Origin: Paractinoplanes aksuensis
Lineage (GTDB): Bacteria; Actinomycetota; Actinomycetes; Mycobacteriales; Micromonosporaceae
DNA: 64,000 nt
Direction of reading: 5' to 3'
Assembly: GCF_024137025.1 (NCBI RefSeq)
Contig: NZ_JAMYJR010000031.1
Span: 124,001 to 188,000, forward strand
Positions 1-7,260 of this stretch are shown here, in pieces. The notes under the pieces are model-generated. The model did not search any database. It was not told the origin of the DNA and was given only the letters and a program-made list of their open reading frames with translations. A program made the translations under genes and the position numbers. The first letter of the stretch is position 1; each line of letters starts with the position of its first letter.

Positions 1-2305
1 TTCGTTCACGGCGAAGCCGTTGCCCGACGTGCGGGGCGGAACCTCCTGGTCGGACCATCTCGTGGCGGCCCAGCGGCACCTGCTCTCGGTGAACCACGCC
101 GAGGGACAGACGTACCTGGGGGTGACCTTCGCCCGGCGCTCGCTGGGTGACACGTTCTCGGAACGGGTCCTGCGGATCTTCGGGCGCGGCACCTCGGACG
201 GCGAGCGGCGCAAGCTCAACCGCGCGGTCGAGCAGTTCGACGAGGTGCTGAACGCGTTCGGCATGCGCGGCCGCCGGGTCACTCCGCAAGAGCTGGAATG
301 GCTGCTGTTCCGTTCCGTGGCGCTGTGCATGGCCCCGCCCGGGCCGCTCTCACCGGTCACGAACGGGCAGTGGGACACCGGCGACCTGCTGGCCCTGACC
401 GAGCAGGTCGAGCGCTACCGCACCCCGTACGGTTCGACCGTGAAGCTCGTCAACCGGATGACCGGGGAGGAACGGCACGTCGCCGTGCTCTCCGTCGGCC
501 GGATGGAGCCACTCGAGATCCCCGAGAAGCACGAGCCGTGGATGCACTTCCACGAGCGGCTGCCCTGGCCCATGGAGCTCTCGTCGCGGCTCGACATCCT
601 CGGCTCGGGCAGCTCGTTCAAGAATCTGGAGCATCGACTCCGGATGATTCGCTCGCAGCAGCTCGACTACGCCGAGCACGGCATCGACGCCCCGCCCGAA
701 CTGGAACGCCTGGCCAAGCGCGCGCTGGTGATCGGCGACGAGATGACCACCGGCCTGCCGGTCGAATCGGCCCGCGCCCACGGCTGGCACCGTATCGCGG
801 TCGGCGGCGCCACCCGCGAGGAATGCCTGGAACGGGCGCGCCGCCTGATCCAGCTCTACTCGCGAGAGCTGCGCATCTCGCTGCAGCACCCCAAGAACCA
901 GGACCAGCTGGCCCGCGAGTTCATCCCGGGCGAGCCGATCGCCAACACCGGATACGTGCGCCGCATGCCGGTCAAGCTGCTGGCGGCGGCCCTGCCCCAG
1001 GCGGCCTCCACGGTCGGCGACCGCCGGGGCGACCTGATCGGGCGCACGGCGGGCACCTGCCGCCGGCCGGTCTTCCTCGACCTGCACTTCCCCATGGAGG
1101 TGCGCGAGCGCTCCGGCCTCGGCGTCTTCGTGGCCGAGCCCGGCGGTGGCAAGTCGACGCTGATGGGCGCGCTGGGCTACCTCAACGCGCGCCGGGGTGT
1201 GCAGGTGACCCTGCTCGACCCGTCCGGACCGCTGGCCCGGCTGTGCCAGATGCCGGAACTGCGGCCGTACTCCCGGGTCTTGAATCTCACCGGCTCGGAA
1301 CAGGGCACGCTGGCGCCGTACGCGCTGATTCCCACCCCCGTACGCTCCGAGTTCGCCACCGGCCCGGCCGGTGACCGCGAGTACGAGATCGCGGTCTCCA
1401 ACGCCCGCGCCGAACGCCGCATGCTGGTGCAGGACATCTGCTCGATGCTGGTGCCGCCCCAGGTGGCCAAGGAAGCGTCCACGGCGACGTTGCTGCGGCA
1501 CGCGGTGCGCCAGGTGCCGGCCGAAGAGACGTCCACCCTGGACGACGTCGTCCGCACCCTGCAGGGCCTGGACGACGACGAGGGCCGCGAACTGGCCAAC
1601 CTGCTGCTCGACACGGCCGAGATGCCGCTCGCGCTGCTGTTCTTCGGCTCGCCGCCGCAACACCTGCTCGGCGCGGACGCGGCCCTGACGGTCATCACGA
1701 TGGCCGGGCTGCGACTGCCCGACCTGAAGATCGAGCGCGAGTACTGGTCGGCGGAAGAGTCGCTGGCCCTGCCGATGCTGCACACAGCCCACCGGCTGGC
1801 GGTGAGGCGCTGCTACGGCGGCTCGATGAGCTCACGCAAAATGGTCGGGCTCGACGAGGCCCACTTCATGGAGGGCTGGCGCTCCGGGCGGTCGTTCCTC
1901 GTCCGCCTGGCCCGCGACTCCCGCAAATGGAACCTCGCGGCCCTGGTGGCGTCGCAGAACCCGCGCGACATCCTCGGCCTCGACGTGCAAAACCTCGTGT
2001 CGACGGTCTTCGTGGGCCGCATCGCGGAAGACCAGGAGATCGCGTCCGAGGCGCTGCGGCTGCTGAGGGTGCCGGTGCACGACGGCTACGAGGCCACGCT
2101 GGCGTCACTGTCCCAGGTGGACACGTCGTCGCAGTCGCGGCTCGGCTTCCGCGAATTCGTGATGCGGGACGTCGACGGGCGCGTGCAGAAGGTGCGGGTC
2201 GACGTGTCGTACGTTGAGGGTCTGCTCGAACACCTCGACACGACGCCGACGGCCGCCAAGGCCGCCCCCTCGGTCCCGATGTTGCCGTCCGACCTGGAGG
2301 TTTGA
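1..2305 (+). CDS. VirB4/TraC-like type IV secretion ATPase (5' partial)
   Basis: The reading frame is open to the left edge of the window, so the true start lies upstream; a TTG at 20 is only the first start-like codon inside. The protein is a large P-loop ATPase of the VirB4/TraC type, which powers conjugation and type IV secretion at the inner face of the membrane. A Walker A motif (EPGGGKST) lies about 370 residues after position 20, a Walker B (VGLDEAHF) at about 610, and a motif-III-like segment (ASQNPRDIL) soon after. The next gene starts 1 bp past the stop, so the two are co-translated. Actinobacterial chromosomes often carry such clusters without an obvious relaxase. A conjugative plasmid or ICE component is the alternative. 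Family call is firm; substrate unknown. Confidence 0.8.
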   Translation, partial: SFTAKPLPDVRGGTSWSDHLVAAQRHLLSVNHAEGQTYLGVTFARRSLGDTFSERVLRIFGRGTSDGERRKLNRAVEQFDEVLNAFGMRGRRVTPQELEWLLFRSVALCMAPPGPLSPVTNGQWDTGDLLALTEQVERYRTPYGSTVKLVNRMTGEERHVAVLSVGRMEPLEIPEKHEPWMHFHERLPWPMELSSRLDILGSGSSFKNLEHRLRMIRSQQLDYAEHGIDAPPELERLAKRALVIGDEMTTGLPVESARAHGWHRIAVGGATREECLERARRLIQLYSRELRISLQHPKNQDQLAREFIPGEPIANTGYVRRMPVKLLAAALPQAASTVGDRRGDLIGRTAGTCRRPVFLDLHFPMEVRERSGLGVFVAEPGGGKSTLMGALGYLNARRGVQVTLLDPSGPLARLCQMPELRPYSRVLNLTGSEQGTLAPYALIPTPVRSEFATGPAGDREYEIAVSNARAERRMLVQDICSMLVPPQVAKEASTATLLRHAVRQVPAEETSTLDDVVRTLQGLDDDEGRELANLLLDTAEMPLALLFFGSPPQHLLGADAALTVITMAGLRLPDLKIEREYWSAEESLALPMLHTAHRLAVRRCYGGSMSSRKMVGLDEAHFMEGWRSGRSFLVRLARDSRKWNLAALVASQNPRDILGLDVQNLVSTVFVGRIAEDQEIASEALRLLRVPVHDGYEATLASLSQVDTSSQSRLGFREFVMRDVDGRVQKVRVDVSYVEGLLEHLDTTPTAAKAAPSVPMLPSDLEV

Positions 2306-2306
2306 G

Positions 2307-4307
2307 ATGGTCCGTCGCGGGTTGGCGCTGCTGGCGACGATGGCCGTCATGGTGGTGGCGTCGATCGCCTGGGCGGTGGCGGCACCGGCGGCTTCGGCCG
2401 CCCCGGCCGGCCTACCGTCCAAGGCCCCGGGCGGCGCCTGCAGCCTCGAGGAATGGCAACAGGACCTGAAAGGCTGCGTCAACCGACTGGGCAAGGTGGC
2501 TTCGGATCGCGCCGATTGCCTGAAACCTCCAACCCCGAGTACACCAGATTCCGGACTAGCAGGATGGTTCGCGGAACGTCCGGAATCCTCCACGAAGCCA
2601 GGGCCGCAGGGCCTCTACAGCCAGTACGGCTACGCTGGTTACAGCTACACGACATACGATTTAGATAGCGGCTGCGCGTCCACGTTGGTTGATCCGGACT
2701 ATAAATTCGAGACGACCATCGCCAATGGCGAATTCATGGTGGCAACTGCCGTTATCGGCGCATCGAACGCTCTGCGGGAGCGAGCCTGGGATCCGCAGAG
2801 TTTATGGGGTTGGGCTGACACTCTTGTCGATCAAGCGACCAGGGCCGTCTACGAAAAGGTCTTCAGCGTTTTCGGCGTCGTAACCTTGGCGATCGTTGGC
2901 CTCTACCTCATCTGGCGGTCAAGACAGGCCGAAATGGGCGCGGCGACCACTACGGCGGGATGGGCCATCCTGGTCATGATTGTCGTTACGGCGATCGCCA
3001 CCTGGCCGGTGAAGTCGGCCAGCATCGCGGATCAGACGCTCGTCACGACACTAGGAGTCGTGCACGACGCAGTCGGACCCAGAGCACAGAACACACCAGG
3101 CAGTCTTTGTGACGATCCGACACCTGGTGCCTGCGAGGACAACCGCCCTCCTGCGGTCCGAGCCAGTGATACCGCAGCGGACACAATGCTTTACCGGAAC
3201 TGGTTGCGCGGAGTGCTGGGTTCGGCCGACACCGACACCGCCAAGAAATACGGTCGCGCTCTCTACGACGCGCGATCGCTGACGTGGGACGAAGCCGAGC
3301 GGATCCGCCAGAATCCTGCCACCCGCGACGGTGTACTCGATGGCAAGAACGAGCAGTGGGAGCGAGTCGCTCAGCAGATCAAGACTGAGGATCCTGAGGC
3401 ATACGAATACCTGCAGGGCGTAAAGGGCATGGATAGGATCGGCGCCGGATTCATCGCCGTCCTTGCCGCTGTCATGTTCGCAATGTTCGACGTGACGGCA
3501 TCACTGCTTGTACTTCTCGGCTTCTTGGTCTTCCGGTGGGCGGTCATTGCCGCACCAATTCTTGGAACTGTCGGCCTATTGCGACCGGCCAACTCCGGAA
3601 TCAAGCGGCTCGGCAACGCCGTAGTCGCGGCTGTCTTCAACATCGCCATCTTCGGTACGGGCGCGGCCATCTATTTGTTCGCGGTCGACTTGATCATGAA
3701 TACCGCCACACTGCCCGGCTGGCTGCAGGTTGTGCTCGTCTGGCTCTGCGGCGTGGTGGGCTGGCTGCTTCTCCGGCCCTACCGACGCATCACCCAGCTG
3801 GGCGGTAAGGACAACGCACGCACGATCGCTACCGGGTCCTGGCACCGACGGTTCTTCCGGGACATGCGGGAGGCGTCCAAGGTCGAAGGGGCTGTCGGCG
3901 ACGATCGGGGCCAGGTGATCGGGAAGGGGAACCGCACCGTATACGTCGACCAGGGCAACCTGCGTCCGGAGGCACGGCTGGAAGACCCGGCTCACTCGGC
4001 GAACCGCAGCGATCTGGCCTCGGCGACCACAGGAAGCCGTGGTGGTGCCGCCGGACCGATCAGGCCGGATGGCAACGAGTCAGTAGGCGACCCACTCCCG
4101 GCACGTGAGCGGCCCACGCGCGACGACACCCGCGAGCCGGCGACAGTGTCGCCTACAGCGCGTGGCGCCAACCGATCGCGCCAAGCTACTGGGTGGACCG
4201 AGCCGGACGTGGCCGAGCAGCCCTCTTCGTATGCGATCTACCGGCCTGAGACCGGCAGCACCACTGCCGAACCGGCCGCCCCGCGTATCCGCTCCGAGAC
4301 CAAGTGA
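2307..4307 (+). CDS. Polytopic type IV secretion membrane protein (VirB6/TrbL-like)
   Basis: This 666-residue protein probably forms the inner-membrane channel part of the secretion system. The ATG at 2307 has GGAGG at 2296-2300 and follows the ATPase stop by one base. Residues 1-30 look like a signal peptide ending in a small-residue ASA site. Hydrophobic segments lie near 186-207, 217-236, 377-424 (two spans), 438-463 and 468-490, followed by a long charged, Pro/Arg-rich tail of about 150 residues that is probably cytoplasmic. The pattern resembles VirB6/TrbL proteins, but I see no diagnostic motif, so the role rests on its neighbours. Base composition changes abruptly near codon 60: the first part is GC-rich like the flanks, the rest distinctly more AT-rich. 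Confidence 0.7.
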   Translation: MVRRGLALLATMAVMVVASIAWAVAAPAASAAPAGLPSKAPGGACSLEEWQQDLKGCVNRLGKVASDRADCLKPPTPSTPDSGLAGWFAERPESSTKPGPQGLYSQYGYAGYSYTTYDLDSGCASTLVDPDYKFETTIANGEFMVATAVIGASNALRERAWDPQSLWGWADTLVDQATRAVYEKVFSVFGVVTLAIVGLYLIWRSRQAEMGAATTTAGWAILVMIVVTAIATWPVKSASIADQTLVTTLGVVHDAVGPRAQNTPGSLCDDPTPGACEDNRPPAVRASDTAADTMLYRNWLRGVLGSADTDTAKKYGRALYDARSLTWDEAERIRQNPATRDGVLDGKNEQWERVAQQIKTEDPEAYEYLQGVKGMDRIGAGFIAVLAAVMFAMFDVTASLLVLLGFLVFRWAVIAAPILGTVGLLRPANSGIKRLGNAVVAAVFNIAIFGTGAAIYLFAVDLIMNTATLPGWLQVVLVWLCGVVGWLLLRPYRRITQLGGKDNARTIATGSWHRRFFRDMREASKVEGAVGDDRGQVIGKGNRTVYVDQGNLRPEARLEDPAHSANRSDLASATTGSRGGAAGPIRPDGNESVGDPLPARERPTRDDTREPATVSPTARGANRSRQATGWTEPDVAEQPSSYAIYRPETGSTTAEPAAPRIRSETK

Positions 4308-4311
4308 TCGC

Positions 4312-4854
4312 ATGCCCCGTTCCCTCGAACTCGGCCTTAACAGGATCTTCCGGTCACGATGGGGCGTAGCCATCGTCCTAGGAGTCATTGTGCTGGCAAT
4401 AGTCGGTCTGGCTCGGCTCTTCTCCGACGGTGACGACTCCCGGCCCTCGCTCGGCACCGCGTCGCCGGGCCCAGTGGTCAGCGCTGACCCCAAAGACGAC
4501 GACACCGTTCTCGAGACCGAGCCACCGCCGAGCCCAACCACCAGCCCCGGGCGAGCGAAGCCTGAGGCTGTCGCGTACGCCTTCGCCTCGGCCTGGGCTG
4601 ACCATAAAAACGTCACCCCGAAGGCGTGGCGCGCGCAGTTGCTGCCGAACTCCACTACGAAGCTCGCCGACGAACTGGACGGGGTCGACCCGGCCGGAGT
4701 TCCGGCCGAGCGGGTAATCGGCCGACCCAGCCTGGTGCCGGTCAGCGACACGGTGGTCAACGCGGTTGTCACGATGGACACCGGAAAGCTGAACCTGCGT
4801 CTGATTGCGCCCGACGGTCATTGGCGGGTTGACGGGATCGACTGGTCGTCGTGA
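4312..4854 (+). CDS. Single-pass membrane protein, VirB8/TcpC-like
   Basis: A 180-residue protein with a short basic N-terminus, one membrane helix (about 18-38), an acidic, Ser/Pro-rich linker and an extracytoplasmic domain of about 95 residues. The small alpha+beta domain begins with a helix around AVAYAFASAWADHK and ends in a strand with GHWRVDGIDW, which is typical of NTF2-like folds. VirB8 and the Gram-positive TcpC share this architecture and act as assembly factors of the secretion channel, so this role is inferred from fold pattern and position. The ATG at 4312 lies 4 bp after the previous stop. The stop overlaps the GTG of the next gene, so the genes are translationally coupled. Confidence 0.6.
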   Translation: MPRSLELGLNRIFRSRWGVAIVLGVIVLAIVGLARLFSDGDDSRPSLGTASPGPVVSADPKDDDTVLETEPPPSPTTSPGRAKPEAVAYAFASAWADHKNVTPKAWRAQLLPNSTTKLADELDGVDPAGVPAERVIGRPSLVPVSDTVVNAVVTMDTGKLNLRLIAPDGHWRVDGIDWSS

Positions 4855-5969
4855 ACATGCCACGGCCGCGCAAGATAGCCCTGCTCGTCGCCTTGGTGGC
4901 GACGCTGGCTCTGTTGTGTTGCGGCGGTGGCATCACCGCTCTTTTTGTCGGCACACTCACCGACGAGGGTCAGGACAATCTGAAATTGTCCTCGCTGGGA
5001 TGCGGCAAGGGCGGGCCGGTCAACCCGGACACTGAACTGCCCAGGATCCGACCCTACGGCGCCGAGCAGGTCCGCAACGCGGCTGTCATCATCAATGTCG
5101 GCGCCGATCTCAAGATGCCACCCCGAGCCTGGGTCATCGCGGTCGCCACGGCGATGCAAGAGTCACGGCTGACGAACCTGGGCAACCTCGGCGAGGACAA
5201 CGACCACGACTCGCTGGGCCTCTTCCAGCAGCGGCCGAGTTCCGGCTGGGGTTCGCCCAAGCAAGTACGCGACCCCGTGTACGCGGCCACGAAGTTCTAC
5301 AACAAGCTCAAGACAGTGCGGGGGTGGGAGAGGATGTCGCTCACCCGAGCCGCACAGCGGGTGCAGATCAGCGCCTACCCGGACGCCTATGCAAAGCACG
5401 AACCGCTTGCTACTCAGATCGTGAATCAGTTGGCGGACGGCGCAGCCAACGCGGCCGGCGACTCGACAGCAATGATCTGCGCCTCCGGTGGGCAGATCGC
5501 AGCATCCGGTTGGACGCGACCGGTCGGCGCGTTGGTCGGTTCCGGGTTCCGCACTTCATCCCGGCCCACCCACCAGGGCGTCGACCTTATCGCGGGAAAG
5601 CAGACACCGATCACGGCGGCGGCCAGCGGCATCGTCTCCAAGGTGAAATGCGACGAGGACCACAACGGGCGACGCACCTGCAACGTCGACGGCTACCCAG
5701 GTAAGGGTGGATGCGGTTGGATGGTGGAGATCCGACACGCCGGGGACGTGATGACGAGGTACTGCCACTTGATTGTGAAACCGCTCGTCCACGAGGGTCA
5801 GGAAGTCACGGCCGGTGAGCTCATCGGCCGGGTCGGAACCAGCGGCAACTCGTCGGGCCCGCATCTGCACTTCGAGGTTCACCTCAACAACGACCGGTCC
5901 AGCGCCGGCGCTATCGACCCGGTGCGCTTCATGCGCGAGCAGGGGACACCGCTGGGAGGCGCAGGATGA
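4851..5969 (+). CDS. Bifunctional lytic transglycosylase / M23 peptidase (VirB1-like)
   Basis: A secreted cell-wall hydrolase of 372 residues that would open peptidoglycan for the secretion apparatus. The N-terminus has a basic start and one hydrophobic segment (about 8-35), an anchor or signal. Residues 85-180 form a lysozyme-like transglycosylase domain with a plausible catalytic Glu in AMQESRL (about 104), followed by SLGLFQQRPSSGWG. Residues 225-355 are an M23 metallopeptidase: HQGVD (about 241-245) and HLHFE (about 338) supply the zinc ligands. The GTG at 4851 overlaps the previous stop (GTGA); an ATG at 4857 is the alternative. The end overlaps the next gene by ATGA. Pairing of both activities in one protein is common in Gram-positive conjugation systems. 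Confidence 0.85.
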   Translation: MNMPRPRKIALLVALVATLALLCCGGGITALFVGTLTDEGQDNLKLSSLGCGKGGPVNPDTELPRIRPYGAEQVRNAAVIINVGADLKMPPRAWVIAVATAMQESRLTNLGNLGEDNDHDSLGLFQQRPSSGWGSPKQVRDPVYAATKFYNKLKTVRGWERMSLTRAAQRVQISAYPDAYAKHEPLATQIVNQLADGAANAAGDSTAMICASGGQIAASGWTRPVGALVGSGFRTSSRPTHQGVDLIAGKQTPITAAASGIVSKVKCDEDHNGRRTCNVDGYPGKGGCGWMVEIRHAGDVMTRYCHLIVKPLVHEGQEVTAGELIGRVGTSGNSSGPHLHFEVHLNNDRSSAGAIDPVRFMREQGTPLGGAG

Positions 5970-6571
5970 CCGGCGAATCACAACCTGATCCGTTCGCCGG
6001 TCTTCCTGACTGGCAACTCGATCCGCCACGTCCAGTGGTGCCGACACCGGCCACGTTGACGGGCCAGCTACGCGGGCGCCGGGTCCTGATCGGGCTACCC
6101 GGTCACGGATGGCGCTCGGACCTTCGTGCTGATGAAAAGGTGGTGCAAGGTAGCCGTACCTACGTGCCCGTGATGACCGAGGGCGAGTGGTATCGCGCCG
6201 AAGCGGAACAGACCGAGATCTTCGCCCCACTCGTCCCCGTTGAGCGTGTCTGGGTCGAGGAATATGGAGTGGCAGGCATCTCGCTGCCGTCTGACAGCCT
6301 CGCTTCGCGGCTGGTCTCGCTGGACGAGCCGGCACGACGTACGCCCGTGCCCGCACTGGACGCACCCACCTTGTCCGGTCGCCGCGTTGTTCGTCTGAAG
6401 GACAACGGCGACGAAGAGCGGGAACTCCGTGCTGTAACTGAGCTACATACCAACAGTCAAGGCGATATCTGCGCCCGCGTCACGACCGAGCTCGACTGGT
6501 ACCGCTGGGGTTGGAGCGGCCACGCACCTCGAACGCTCGAGGTCCTGGTTCATCGCCTCTGGATCGAGTAG
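5966..6571 (+). CDS. Uncharacterised protein made of two related modules
   Basis: A soluble 201-residue protein with no signal peptide or membrane helix, translationally coupled (ATGA overlap) to the peptidoglycan hydrolase. I do not recognise the family. It contains two similar halves. The first (about 32-100) runs from GRRVLIGLPGHGWRSDLRA through EGEWYR to VERVWVEE. The second (about 130-201) runs from GRRVVRLKDNGDEERELRA through ELDWYRW to VLVHRLWIE. Both halves have a beta-rich, charged character with a conserved WYR and a closing hydrophobic-Trp strand. As the last gene of the cluster it may be a cytoplasmic accessory or immunity-like factor, but this is guesswork. The end abuts the stop of the convergent gene. 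Confidence 0.65.
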   Translation: MTGESQPDPFAGLPDWQLDPPRPVVPTPATLTGQLRGRRVLIGLPGHGWRSDLRADEKVVQGSRTYVPVMTEGEWYRAEAEQTEIFAPLVPVERVWVEEYGVAGISLPSDSLASRLVSLDEPARRTPVPALDAPTLSGRRVVRLKDNGDEERELRAVTELHTNSQGDICARVTTELDWYRWGWSGHAPRTLEVLVHRLWIE

Positions 6572-7120
6572 TCAGGCGGTTTTGGTGGCGCTGCAAACTC
6601 GCCATCCATCTTCGTCGACGAGGCCGAATGTCCATGTCTCGGTGCGCCTGCTCACCGGATCGTTGTTCTTGAAGCTCGCGATAGTCAGGTCAGCGTCGAC
6701 GTTGCTCTGCTTCGCATCGCCGTTGATGACGGTCAATGTGCCCCACGTCGCGGAAACCGCAACATCGAAGTTCTTCTCCCGCTCAACCATCTCCGAGCGC
6801 AGAGCTTGAAGTTCCGTCAACTGTGCGCCGGCCTTACACGTGTTCAGCGCAGCTTCATCGTCGTTGCGATTACCAAGGTATGAGCGCAAAAAGTTGTCTA
6901 CGACCGCGTCGGGTTCGGCGCGTTCGATTTTGGTTTCGTCGTCGTAGACGAGGACGGCTATGCCTATGCCGCCCAGGCAGAGCAGGCTCACGATGCCGGC
7001 GCCCAGGGCCAGCCACAAGCGCAGGCGGCGGTTTCGGGGCTTCTTCGGCGGCGCGGCCGGTGGTGTCCCGGCGCCCGGTGGCGGGGGCGTCAGGCCGGAC
7101 ACTGGCTCCTGCGGCTGCAC
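6572..7120 (-). CDS. Proline-rich membrane-anchored protein with NTF2-like domain
   Basis: The GTG at 7120 is preferred because it begins a proline-rich cytoplasmic head; TTG and ATG codons further upstream encode unconvincing sequence. The 182-residue protein has the Pro-rich head (about 1-30), a basic patch, one membrane helix (about 38-60, LALGAGIVSLLCLGGIGIAV) and an external domain starting EPDAVVDNFLRSYLGNR and ending DEDGWRVCS. This has the same layout as the protein at 44749-45579, including the two conserved Cys of the external domain. It lies convergent to the type IV cluster. The C-terminal half is more AT-rich than the N-terminal half. Function is unknown; such proteins are common in Micromonosporaceae. 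Confidence 0.7.
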   Translation of the reverse strand: MQPQEPVSGLTPPPPGAGTPPAAPPKKPRNRRLRLWLALGAGIVSLLCLGGIGIAVLVYDDETKIERAEPDAVVDNFLRSYLGNRNDDEAALNTCKAGAQLTELQALRSEMVEREKNFDVAVSATWGTLTVINGDAKQSNVDADLTIASFKNNDPVSRRTETWTFGLVDEDGWRVCSATKTA

Positions 7121-7260
7121 ACATACGACAGTAGTGCCTTCACCCCAACCGCACCTGGAGCGGGACGATCCGTACGACGCGGACATCGAACCGGGCACCG
7201 GGAACGCGATGCCTCGCCCCGTCTGGGATAAGTTTTACCCGCACACAGGAGGTGAGAGCG

